Assembly: GCF_041435335.1 (NCBI RefSeq) | Contig: NZ_CP108430.1 | Span: 2,542,001 to 2,606,000, forward strand | From: Streptomyces sp. NBC_01283 | Lineage (GTDB): Bacteria; Actinomycetota; Actinomycetes; Streptomycetales; Streptomycetaceae | DNA: 64,000 bases | Direction: 5' to 3' | Part shown: one piece after another, positions 1 to 10,833 of the stretch | How positions within the stretch are numbered: position 1 is the stretch's first letter | How the letters are laid out: every line of letters starts with the position of its first letter | Notes under the pieces: generated by a model | The model's database searches: none | Told to the model about the DNA's origin: nothing | The model's input: the letters and a program-made list of their open reading frames with translations, nothing else | Program-made: the position numbers and the translations under genes

Positions 1-1337
1 GAGGGCAGCCGGTTCGGGTCCGGCGTCTTCTTGCCGCCTTCGCTGATCTCGCTGTACGTGCGGTCGACGGCGGAGGCTAGGAGAGCGAACCCGTCGTAGT
101 ACATGGCCGCGTACCCGTCCTCCAACGCGTTGGGACCCAGGTCGTGCGCACTGTTGATCTTCTTGAAGCGCGCGTGGAAGGGGGAGAAGCCCGAGGGCGC
201 CTCGCCGGGGCGGTCCGCCCAGTCCGGTTCGTACGCCGAGGCGTCGACGATCGTGGCGTTGGCCCTGCGCAGGCTGCGTTCGATGGCGGCGGAGGTGAGC
301 GTCGGTTCGAGACCGATGCCGACCTTGAGGATCCGCAGCTTGCCCCCGCGGTCACAACCTCCTTCATTGGCGAGGCGGTTGATGAAGGCGGGCAGGTCCT
401 GGTCGCGTCCCGCGAAGAAGACGGTGTCCGCCTTGTCGCGGCAGATCCTCGCGACGGCGTCGGCGAAGCGCCGCGGGATGCCCTGGTCCTCGCCCGACGA
501 GCCGATGTAGTGGGAGTTGTGGTTCTTCAGGTCGTAGGTCTTCCCGAAGTGCCGGTCGAAGATCTCCCGCAGGTTCTTCGAGTAGACGTCGCCCTCGCGG
601 CTGTCCCAGAGCAGCAGGCCCTTCTCGTTCTGCGGATAGCGGTCGAGATAGTGGGACAGCGCCTTGGCGAACTGTTCGTTGTTGGGCGAGGTCTTGAAGA
701 AGTACCGGAAGTTCATGGAAGCGGCGGTGATCACCGGGCCGACCGTGGGGATGCCGCGCTCGGTGAGCTCGGCCACGGCCTCGCGGGTCTCCGTCGTACT
801 GCTCGGGATGCCGGTCACGCCCACCAGCGGGGCCTCGGTGTCCTTCGCCAGCTCGGCGAGCCGGTCGACGACGGGCTTCCACTGGCTGAGGTCCTTGCCG
901 TCGGGGGCGAAGAGCAGCTGGTAGTGCGGCCCGCTCGCGCTGTTGGCCTCCAGTTGCGCCGCGAGGGCCCCCGCGAGTGCGCGCCGGATCATGTCGCTGG
1001 TCATCGCGCTGGACGCGTCCGACGTGAAGGGCATCATCAGCGCGATGCGCACGTAGGGGATGTGCGGCCCGTCGCCCGGCGGGTTCTCCCAGTCCCGCGC
1101 GACCCGGGCGTTCTCGTCCGCCACCGCCTCGATGAGGCTCTTGGCCTTCTCGTCCGCGTCGAAGGCCTGGTCGGTGACGCCGACGCACTGCCCGGCGAGC
1201 TCGTCGAGGCCCTCGCCGCACGGGCCGGGGCGTGCACTGTTCCAGGTCACGAGGCCGATCACGAGGGCGCCGGCCACCACCGCGGCCACGAGCCATTCGA
1301 GGGGACCCCACTCCTTGGGCGGGTGGTTGAACATCAT
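1..1337 (-). CDS. Membrane-anchored substrate-binding-like receptor (3' end cut by window)
   Basis: Partial; about 445 residues are visible and the C-terminus lies outside the window. I read it directly from the reverse strand because it has no stop inside the window. A short cytoplasmic start is followed by one hydrophobic helix at about residues 14-32 (WLVAAVVAGALVIGLVTW), then a Cys-containing linker and a type I periplasmic-binding-like fold: a strand reading VRIALMMPFTSD near residue 97, then PLVGVTGIPSSTTETREAV and GIPTVGPVITAASMNFRYFF, as in branched-chain amino acid receptor domains. No lipobox is seen; the N-terminal helix should anchor it with the receptor outside. Its ATG overlaps the TGA of the upstream ATPase gene by four bases (ATGA), so the two should be translationally coupled. 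No ABC permease or ABC ATPase is nearby, so a sensory role is more likely than uptake. The receptor-like fold is inferred from sequence patterns only. Confidence 0.72.
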   Translation of the reverse strand, partial: MMFNHPPKEWGPLEWLVAAVVAGALVIGLVTWNSARPGPCGEGLDELAGQCVGVTDQAFDADEKAKSLIEAVADENARVARDWENPPGDGPHIPYVRIALMMPFTSDASSAMTSDMIRRALAGALAAQLEANSASGPHYQLLFAPDGKDLSQWKPVVDRLAELAKDTEAPLVGVTGIPSSTTETREAVAELTERGIPTVGPVITAASMNFRYFFKTSPNNEQFAKALSHYLDRYPQNEKGLLLWDSREGDVYSKNLREIFDRHFGKTYDLKNHNSHYIGSSGEDQGIPRRFADAVARICRDKADTVFFAGRDQDLPAFINRLANEGGCDRGGKLRILKVGIGLEPTLTSAAIERSLRRANATIVDASAYEPDWADRPGEAPSGFSPFHARFKKINSAHDLGPNALEDGYAAMYYDGFALLASAVDRTYSEISEGGKKTPDPNRLP

Positions 1338-3523
1338 GACCCCTCACTGGCGGGGACGGGCAGGACCTGCCGTTTACGGGCGGCCACCGGCCAGTCGCGG
1401 GCGGCCCTGCCCAGGGCTGCGTACCAGGTGCGGTGGCGGCGGGAGAGGAACCCGAGTTCGTCGCCCACCGCCTGGCACAGGGTCTCGGCGTCCGGGTCGA
1501 TCGCCGGGTCGGCGTACGGCTCGGACAGGTACCACAGGGCGTGCAGGAGGCGGTTGATGCTGCGGCCCGCCTCGTCGAGGTGGGTGTAGCGGGCGGCGTG
1601 CTCGCCGAGCGCGATCTCCATCCGGTGGTCGCTCCAGCCGCCGCTGTCCTCATGGGAGTGCGTGGCGGCCGCGGTGCCGACCGACGGCGGGGTCGGGGCG
1701 GTGGCACAGTGCCGCAGGCAGAGCAGCCAGTGCTGGACGCTCTGCTCGGCCTCCTCCGCACCGAACTCGTCCGTCAACATGTCCACCACCCGGGGCGCGT
1801 TCCCGGCGGCCAGGCTGTGCCGCAGCGCGTCCGCTTCCCCGGTGTCGGAGCGCTGCACATGATGCAGGTGCAGGAAGCGGTGGATCTGGTGCCAGCTGTG
1901 CGGGTCGTCGGGCGGCGGCGAGATGCGGCGCGCCTCGTGGACGAGGAGCGACTGGAGGAGCGGGCTCTCCACCAACGGCGCATCGACGGGGACGGACTGC
2001 TGCCACTGCCGCTCCACCAGGTACTGCGCCGCCGCGTTGGCGGGCAGTTGCTCCGGCCCGTCGAGACGCAGGTCCTCGGCGAGGGCCTCCGCGGTCGCGT
2101 TGTCCCGCGCCAGGCACAGCACGAGGAGCCGGTCGCGCTGGCGCCGATCCGGCAGCAGGTCCTCCAGGAGCACCTGGGTGACCGGGCGCCCCTGCGGGGT
2201 GGGCAGGTCGAGGAGGTCCCTGGGGGCCACCGTGCGGTTCTGCCGGGCCGCGTGCACCACGGCGTCGCACAGCACGGTGCTGGCCGCCGGGTGTCCGCCG
2301 GTCAGCGAATGCAGCGCCGACGCCAGGTGCGGGTGGAGCAGCCGCGCGGACGCGCGGTCGAGCATCGACAGGACGTCGTCCCTGGACAGCGGTGTGAGCG
2401 GCACGACGAGCAGTCCGGCGGACGGATCGTGGCCGGTGCGCTGCCAGATGGCGGCGGCCTGCTTGCGCCGCCCGCTGCCCGCGGCCGGCAGCAGGTCGGC
2501 CAGTTCGCGGCGGACCGCCTGCGGCGCCTCCTCCTCGGGTATGTCCCCGAGCCGGGTGGCGACGACGGTGATCCGGTCGCGGTGGGGGCGCTGCACGAGG
2601 GCGCGGTGTTCGAGGAGCAGTTGCAGGAAGCGCTGCCCCGCGGGGGCGTGCGCCTCGTCGAGGAGGATCAGCGGCCACGGCTCGCGGTTCAGGTGCCGCA
2701 CCAGGCCGTAGCCGGCGGCCACCTCCTCCAGGAAGGCGGCCATGAGGGTGTTCTCGACGGCGTGCCGGTAGTCGCCGCCCCGGTGGAATCGCCGGCCGAT
2801 TTCGAGGAGGGCGTCGGGCTTCCCGGTGGCGCCGTCCGGAGCGGTGTGCCGCTGCCCGTACCAGTTCCGGGCGGGGGTCAGGCCCCGCAGGGACTGGAGT
2901 TCACGCAGGATCGCCGCGGTGACCGGCAGCGAACCGTCGTCGTCCGCCACCTCCGCGCCCGCGTCGGCCGCGCCCTTCGCCTCGGCCACGGAGGCCTCGA
3001 CCCGCTCCGACCACTCCCGCGCCACGTCCCGCTCGCCCCCGGCCAGCAGCCCGCAGGCGATCAGGAGCCGGGCGTGCCGGGCGCACACGGCGTCCCGCAC
3101 GTCCGCGTCGCCGAGCGACCAGCCGGAGACCGCGAACAGGCCGGGCACCAGGACGGGGAACAGGCCGAACCCCGGTGCGAGCGCGCACACGATCCGCTCC
3201 AGGATCTGCACGAAGTCGGCGGCGGGGGCGGCGGGCACACCCCCGGGCTGCGCGGACCCGACGGATACGGCGGCGGGTGCGCCGGGCACGACGACCCGCA
3301 CATGGGCCAGAGGGAGCCGCTTGTGGTAGTGCCGCGCCAGCCCTTCGAGGACGGCGCTGCGTCCGAGCCCGTGCTGCCCGGTGAGCAGGAGGACGGGCAC
3401 GTCGTCGCCGAACTCCCGTTTCCTGCGCGCCCGTTCGTCGTAGGCCAGCCCGGTGAGTGACGGTACGAGCGAGCCCACCAGAGGCCCGCGACCGTACAGC
3501 AGTGGCATGTGCGGCTTGCCCAT
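1334..3523 (-). CDS. Large P-loop ATPase, STAND/AAA-like, coupled to the receptor gene
   Basis: About 729 residues. The start ATG (MGKPHMPLLYGRGPLV) is preceded by AGGAAG at 7 nt; the open frame extends further upstream without support. The nucleotide-binding loop is G49-QHGLG-R55-S56: the invariant Walker A lysine is replaced by arginine. A Walker B motif LILLDEAH lies at about 286-292, separated from Walker A by roughly 230 residues, much more than in a simple AAA core. A sensor-1-like strand (TVVATR) and a segment VVPLTPLSRDDVLSMLDRA resembling the lid of STAND ATPases follow. The C-terminal 300 residues are helical and Leu/Ala/His-rich with no family I recognise. It is downstream of the NACHT-LRR gene (130 nt gap) and overlaps the receptor gene. 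Role inferred: ATP-dependent switch between extracellular receptor and cytoplasmic response. Confidence 0.72.
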   Translation of the reverse strand: MGKPHMPLLYGRGPLVGSLVPSLTGLAYDERARRKREFGDDVPVLLLTGQHGLGRSAVLEGLARHYHKRLPLAHVRVVVPGAPAAVSVGSAQPGGVPAAPAADFVQILERIVCALAPGFGLFPVLVPGLFAVSGWSLGDADVRDAVCARHARLLIACGLLAGGERDVAREWSERVEASVAEAKGAADAGAEVADDDGSLPVTAAILRELQSLRGLTPARNWYGQRHTAPDGATGKPDALLEIGRRFHRGGDYRHAVENTLMAAFLEEVAAGYGLVRHLNREPWPLILLDEAHAPAGQRFLQLLLEHRALVQRPHRDRITVVATRLGDIPEEEAPQAVRRELADLLPAAGSGRRKQAAAIWQRTGHDPSAGLLVVPLTPLSRDDVLSMLDRASARLLHPHLASALHSLTGGHPAASTVLCDAVVHAARQNRTVAPRDLLDLPTPQGRPVTQVLLEDLLPDRRQRDRLLVLCLARDNATAEALAEDLRLDGPEQLPANAAAQYLVERQWQQSVPVDAPLVESPLLQSLLVHEARRISPPPDDPHSWHQIHRFLHLHHVQRSDTGEADALRHSLAAGNAPRVVDMLTDEFGAEEAEQSVQHWLLCLRHCATAPTPPSVGTAAATHSHEDSGGWSDHRMEIALGEHAARYTHLDEAGRSINRLLHALWYLSEPYADPAIDPDAETLCQAVGDELGFLSRRHRTWYAALGRAARDWPVAARKRQVLPVPASEGS

Positions 3524-3653
3524 CCGACGACTTCCTGCTTCCCCCTGGGAGCCTTCGGCCACCACCGGGGCGAGGCGCAGCGCTCCCCCGGACACCAGCC
3601 GCTGACTGCTGCTCCAACTCCCCTCGGAACAGTGGAACTTACCCCCCTTCGCT

Positions 3654-6600
3654 TCAGGGCTGCGGGTAAATCTCCAGATCGACCCGGTCTGGGAGATCCA
3701 CCGCCGCACGAACCGCTCCCGGATAGGCGAGCCTGACCCGTCGCAGCCCGGACAGGCCCGCCAGGTGCGAGAGATCGATGTCGGTGCCCTGGGTGAGGTG
3801 GATCTCCACGAGCCCCGGCAGCCGCCGGGCGATGCGCCGCAACGACACGGAGGCGCCCGGCTTGGCGTACACGTAGAGATGGGTGACTTGTGAGACCTGC
3901 GCCCTGGGGTCGAAGAGCAGCGTGCTCAGTTGTTCCGGGGAGAGGGTCAGCGTGCGCAGCTCGGGCAGCAGGGCGAGCAGGGCACCCCACCCGTCAGGCA
4001 GCAGCCGGTCGCCCGCTTCGTGCAGGCGCAGTTCCTCCAGTGCCTGGAAGTGCCTGATCTCCGTCAGTTCGACCGTGCCCATCGGCAGCGCGAGGACGCG
4101 CAGGTCCCCGAGGCGGGACAGGTCGGCGAGCCCGCGCCAGGGCACCTGCAGGCCCAGGTGCAGGGCGGTGAGGTTCGGGCACTCCGCCAGCTTCGCCAGC
4201 GGCTCGAACTGCGGGAGATCCTCCAGTACGAGGGTGTGCAGTCGGGGCAGCCGGGTGAGCGGCGCGGGCTCCCTGACGTTGCGACAGCCCCGCAGGGTGA
4301 GGCTCTCCAGTGCCGGGAAGTCCGCGAGCAGGCCGAGGTCGTCGAGCTGGAGCGCGCCGCGCAGCCGCAGCTCGCGCAGCCGCCGGGGGTCCAGCGCCGC
4401 GCGTACGGCCTCCGGGGCGAAGTCGCCGTGGATGCCGACGCGTTCGCAGCCGGGCAGCGTCGCGAGCGCGTCGAGCTCGGCGCGCGAGCGCACGGTGACG
4501 GGCTGCGAAGGGTCCTCGGTGAGGAGCGGCCGGATGATCTCGTCGGCGTACACCCCGGTCTCGAACCTGTCCCAGTGGCCCAGGAGTTGGGCGCGCACGA
4601 CGGGCTGGCGGGTGCCGAGGAACTTCCGCAGGCGCGGGATGGCGGCGTCACCGCCGATCTGGCAGATCGCGTGGACGGTCGCCAGCTCCTCGTCGCCCTC
4701 CAGGTCACGCACCTTGTCCAGCAGGCCGAGCAGCAGCGGCCCCGTGCGCGCGAGGACCCTGGCCTGGCGCAGGCTGCGCGGCGGGACCATGCGCGCCGCC
4801 TCGGTCTCGATGGTCTGCCGCACGGTGGGGTCGAGGCGGGTGGCCTGCTCCAGTGACGCGAGGGCGAGCAGCCGGAGCCTGGCCTTGACCGTGGCGTCCT
4901 TCTCGCGCTTGCCGCGGTCGCTGAGCCGCATGAGCAGATCGGCGCGTCCGTTGTAATCGCTCTGCGCGACGGCCATCTGCACCACGTCCTCCCACTGGTC
5001 GGCATGGGCGTTCTTCACCAGAATGCCGAAGTCCCGCTCTTCGAGCACCGCCTTGGCCCCGAGATAGTCCTGAAAGGTGCGGTGAATGAAGTCGACGGCC
5101 CCCGAGGCGGGTTCACGGAGCACTCCGGTGCGTTCGACGAGGTACTGCAGGGCGTCCTCGGGTTCGCCCATCTTCTGCAGGCTCGGCACCTGGGGCTGGA
5201 GCCTGCGGACCAGCTCCACCGCGTCCGGGCGCTCGATCTGGGTGCGTTCGTTGCGGATCAGCCAGTACGCGAGGCGCTTGAGCGGTTCGGCGGCGGCCTC
5301 CTCGCTGAGCTTGAGACCGCGCAGGCCGCGCTCCACGTCGCGCCGTTCGAGCAGCATGGACAGGGCCGCCTTGTAGAGGGCGGCACGGCCAGCGGGCAGA
5401 TAGCCGCTGCGCTCCCGGTGCAGGGCACAGATCAGGGTGCACATCAGCGGGTTGGTGGCGAGCCTGCTCAACTCCGGGCGGGCGCGCAGGGACTGGATGA
5501 GCGCGTCGCCCTCGCCCTCCTCCGCCGCGGCGGCCGTGTGCCACCGCTGGATGAAGCGCCGCAGGTCGTCGGGGCGCAGCGCGTTCAGGGTGAACTCGTG
5601 GAAGCCCTCGCGCTCCAGCCAGCCGGGGGCGAGCGCGGAGGGGCGGGTGGTGGCGAGCCACAGGTTGCCGGAGAAGGCGGCGAGGAGCTGGCGCAGCCAG
5701 TCCCGGGTGCGGTTTCGGTCGGCGTGCGGGATTTCGTCGAGGCCGTCGATGAGCAGGACTCCGCGGCCGTTCTGCAGCAGGCGCGCCGTCCATCCCGCGG
5801 GTTCGGTGCCGGCCAGCGGGCAGCCCATCCGGCGCAGGAAGTCGTCGGGCAGCGGCAGTTCCGTCCCTTCGCGGACCAGGGTGCGCAGCGGCAGGACGAA
5901 GGGGACGCGCCCCAGGAGCTGCGGCAGATGACCCGGCACGGTGTCCTGCTGGGCGGTGGTCAGGGCGAGCCACTGGACGAGTGTCGTCTTGCCCGTCCCG
6001 GCGAGCCCCTGCAGCAGGACGCGCTGCCGCCCGACGAGGACGGTCTCGACGCTCTCCTCCAGCTCCGCCGCCCTTCCCTCGCGGGCCGCCTCGGGTTCCT
6101 CGTCGACGGCGGCCGTGGCGACCGCCCGCAGGCTCAGGTAGGCGCTCTCCAGGGGCCATTCCTTGCCGCGGCGGTCGCGCAGATCGACTCCGTAGAGGGT
6201 CAGGCTGCCGTGGCGCTTGACGACGTAGCCTGCGTACTTCTCCTCGAAGCGGGCGTCCGCCGCCGCCCAGTCGTCGCCCGACACGCGGCGCAGGATGACC
6301 TCCAACTGCTCGCGCTGGCGCCGCAGTTCGTGAAATTCCTCCAGTTGGGCGCGGGCCGCGAATCCGGGCCGCTGGGTGAAGAAGCGCACGAGGTGCACGC
6401 ACGCCGTGCGCAGGAGTACGTCGTGGAAGAGCGCCGCGTCGCGGGTGAGGAGCCTGCGCGTGTCGGGCCCGGCCTTCCGGGACAGCTCCTTGGCCAGCTC
6501 CTCGGGTCCGAGCACGAAGATCTGCACGTCGTCCATGTCGAGCTCGCCGAGCGCGAAGAGGGTCCGGGTCAGGGCCTGCCCGACGGCGTCGTGCTCGTCG

Positions 6601-6848
6601 TCCGCGATCGGCCGCTCGTGGGGACCCGCTGCCCGCACCGCCCGGCGCACCAGCTCCTGGGCGAGCCGGTGCATGTCGTCCTTGCTGAGCGAGGGGTGGT
6701 CCCCCACGAAGGCCAGCAGCCCCTTGATCCGGACGGGCCGTTCGGTGTACTCGGCGCCGGGCGCCTTGGGCGGCGGCAGCAGCAGCCGCTTCAGGAGCGG
6801 CACGACGACCGAGGAGGCGACCTTGATTCCCACTGCTCCCGCGTCCAC
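3654..6848 (-). CDS. NACHT-LRR protein (bacterial NLR)
   Basis: About 1064 residues from a GTG preceded by a GGGGG-type site; an in-frame TTG at 6887 would add 13 residues but lies almost against the acnA terminator hairpin. Domain order: an N-terminal helical domain (about 1-220, NNH-like, with a hydrophobic start GIKVASSVVVPLLKRLLL), a NACHT ATPase with Walker A GLAGTGKTT (K at about 287) and Walker B LLIDGLDE (about 366-372), an Arg-containing sensor (ATTRPSAL), a winged-helix and helical region ending in HEAT-like helices, and about nine leucine-rich repeats from about 770 to the end (LRELRLRGA, LESLTLRGC, LHTLVLEDL, LTALHLGLQ). This is the layout of animal NLRs and of bacterial NACHT phage-defence proteins. 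It heads the three-gene unit. Specific trigger and effector action are unknown; no separate nuclease or TIR domain is visible. Confidence 0.85.
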   Translation of the reverse strand: MDAGAVGIKVASSVVVPLLKRLLLPPPKAPGAEYTERPVRIKGLLAFVGDHPSLSKDDMHRLAQELVRRAVRAAGPHERPIADDEHDAVGQALTRTLFALGELDMDDVQIFVLGPEELAKELSRKAGPDTRRLLTRDAALFHDVLLRTACVHLVRFFTQRPGFAARAQLEEFHELRRQREQLEVILRRVSGDDWAAADARFEEKYAGYVVKRHGSLTLYGVDLRDRRGKEWPLESAYLSLRAVATAAVDEEPEAAREGRAAELEESVETVLVGRQRVLLQGLAGTGKTTLVQWLALTTAQQDTVPGHLPQLLGRVPFVLPLRTLVREGTELPLPDDFLRRMGCPLAGTEPAGWTARLLQNGRGVLLIDGLDEIPHADRNRTRDWLRQLLAAFSGNLWLATTRPSALAPGWLEREGFHEFTLNALRPDDLRRFIQRWHTAAAAEEGEGDALIQSLRARPELSRLATNPLMCTLICALHRERSGYLPAGRAALYKAALSMLLERRDVERGLRGLKLSEEAAAEPLKRLAYWLIRNERTQIERPDAVELVRRLQPQVPSLQKMGEPEDALQYLVERTGVLREPASGAVDFIHRTFQDYLGAKAVLEERDFGILVKNAHADQWEDVVQMAVAQSDYNGRADLLMRLSDRGKREKDATVKARLRLLALASLEQATRLDPTVRQTIETEAARMVPPRSLRQARVLARTGPLLLGLLDKVRDLEGDEELATVHAICQIGGDAAIPRLRKFLGTRQPVVRAQLLGHWDRFETGVYADEIIRPLLTEDPSQPVTVRSRAELDALATLPGCERVGIHGDFAPEAVRAALDPRRLRELRLRGALQLDDLGLLADFPALESLTLRGCRNVREPAPLTRLPRLHTLVLEDLPQFEPLAKLAECPNLTALHLGLQVPWRGLADLSRLGDLRVLALPMGTVELTEIRHFQALEELRLHEAGDRLLPDGWGALLALLPELRTLTLSPEQLSTLLFDPRAQVSQVTHLYVYAKPGASVSLRRIARRLPGLVEIHLTQGTDIDLSHLAGLSGLRRVRLAYPGAVRAAVDLPDRVDLEIYPQP

Positions 6849-6893
6849 AGAAACCCCCGTCGCCGCCGCGCGCTCTCTGGCACACAAAGCGTA

Positions 6894-6928
6894 GGGCCCG
6901 CACCCCCCGGTGAGGGGGATGCGGGCCC
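6894..6928 (-). terminator. Strong hairpin after acnA
   Basis: Nine perfect base pairs (GGGCCCGCA with TGCGGGCCC), one mismatch, then five more C-G pairs around a five-base loop. It begins 34 nt after the aconitase stop on the minus strand, so it most likely ends acnA transcription. The NACHT-LRR gene starts only about 45 nt later on the same strand, so that gene depends either on read-through or on a promoter buried near this hairpin. Confidence 0.75.
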
Positions 6929-6962
6929 AACTGCCTTACGGCAATGCCTGCTTGCGGATCGC

Positions 6963-9743
<2,781 letters not shown>

Positions 9744-9744
9744 C

Positions 9745-9778
9745 TAAGGTAAGGCTTAGTTAGGTAACCCTTACCGAG
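9745..9778. promoter_or_regulatory. Two overlapping iron-box-like sites upstream of acnA
   Basis: Sites at 9745-9763 (TAAGGTAAGGCTTAGTTAG) and 9760-9778 (TTAGGTAACCCTTACCGAG) each match about 13-14 of 19 positions of the DtxR/IdeR/DmdR consensus TTAGGTTAGGCTAACCTAA. The second contains the exact inverted repeat GGTAA-CCC-TTACC. They lie 68-100 bp before the acnA start. Match is moderate, far weaker than the site at 41579. Confidence 0.45.
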
Positions 9779-9806
9779 TGGCGGCTTCTGGTGCGCCTCG
9801 GCAGAT

Positions 9807-9822
9807 ATCTCGATGTCGAGAT
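9807..9822. promoter_or_regulatory. Perfect palindrome ATCTCGA-TG-TCGAGAT
   Basis: A 16-bp inverted repeat with 7-bp arms and a 2-bp centre, between the end of the sigma factor gene and the acnA start, about 130 bp upstream of acnA. It resembles a homodimer operator. The owning regulator is not identified. Confidence 0.55.
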
Positions 9823-9834
9823 AACTCTAGTACA

Positions 9835-10746
9835 TCACCCGCGTGAACGACGAGGCGCGCCCGCCTGCCCGGATGCCAGCGTGCGCAGATGCAGCCCGCG
9901 CAGCCGCTTCGGATCGGCGATCACCTCGTACGCGGCGACCCGCTCGCCCTCGACCCTGACCAGCAGGGCGAGGAGCAGTCGCCCGTACGGGGCCACGACC
10001 AGCCCCACCGTGCCGTCGACGAGCGCGGGCTCCGCGAAGCGGGCGTTGCGCCGCAGGAGCACGGTCTCCTCCGCGACCGCCCGCGCGCCGCGGATCACCG
10101 TGGAGAGGTCGGCGGTGCGCACCACGTCGGGGGCGAGGACCGTGAGCAGCGCTTCGAGGTCACCGTCGCGGGCCGCCGCGAGGAAGGCCTCGACGACACG
10201 CCGGTCCCCCGCGAGCCCGGGTGCGGCGAGGACCTCGGGCGGGGCCTGGACCTTGTGGCGCGCGCGGCTCGCGAGCTTCTTGGCGGCGGCCGGGGTGCGC
10301 TCCACGACCGGGGCGATCTGCGTGAACGGCACGGCGAACAGGTCGTGCAGCACGAACGCGACCCGTTCGGCGGGACCCAGGGTGCCGAGCACCACGAGCA
10401 GGGCCCGGCCCACCGAGTCGGCGAGCAGCGCTTCCTCCTCCGGGTCCCCGCCGTCGCCGGTTTCCGGGATCCGGTCGGGCAGGTGCTCGCCGGCCGGCTG
10501 CTCGTGGCGTGCGGCGGCCGACCGGAGCATGTCCAGGCAGAGGCGGGAGACGACCGTGCGGAGCCAGCCGGTGAGGTTCTCGATCTCATCGGCGTCGGCA
10601 TCGGCATCGGTGCGGCTGAGCCGCAGCCAGGCCTCCTGCACGACGTCGTCGGCGTCGCTGAGCGAGCCGAGCATGCGGTAGGCGACACCACGCAGATGGC
10701 CCCGGTGCGCCTCGAAGCGGTCCGCGAGCACCTCTTGCCCGTCCAT
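9835..10746 (-). CDS. ECF41/SigJ-like RNA polymerase sigma factor with SnoaL-type C-terminal domain
   Basis: 303 residues. Sigma region 2 (GHLRGVAYRMLGSLSDADDVVQEAWLR) and region 4 (LGPAERVAFVLHDLFAVPFTQIAPVVERTPAAAKKLASRARHK, residues about 120-165) are followed by about 120 residues of NTF2/SnoaL-like fold. The C-terminal ADPKRLRGLHL corresponds to the NPDKLR motif that defines ECF41 sigma factors, whose fused domain regulates activity in place of a separate anti-sigma factor. ECF41 genes usually sit beside a carboxymuconolactone decarboxylase, oxidoreductase or epimerase; here the divergent neighbour is an old-yellow-enzyme homologue starting 87 bp away, which is the likely target. Confidence 0.87.
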   Translation of the reverse strand: MDGQEVLADRFEAHRGHLRGVAYRMLGSLSDADDVVQEAWLRLSRTDADADADEIENLTGWLRTVVSRLCLDMLRSAAARHEQPAGEHLPDRIPETGDGGDPEEEALLADSVGRALLVVLGTLGPAERVAFVLHDLFAVPFTQIAPVVERTPAAAKKLASRARHKVQAPPEVLAAPGLAGDRRVVEAFLAAARDGDLEALLTVLAPDVVRTADLSTVIRGARAVAEETVLLRRNARFAEPALVDGTVGLVVAPYGRLLLALLVRVEGERVAAYEVIADPKRLRGLHLRTLASGQAGAPRRSRG

Positions 10747-10833
10747 CGGTCACCTTTCCCCGTCGTACGCCGTCACCTTCGTGTCCCCCGCGGCCGAGCC
10801 GCCGTGACACTAGCGCCACGAAGGAGAACCACC

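Noticed and set aside
10781..10810. GTGTC...GACAC inverted repeat between sigma and OYE genes as an ECF41 promoter
   Set aside because: The expected -10 element is not found at a sensible spacing; evidence is too weak to annotate.
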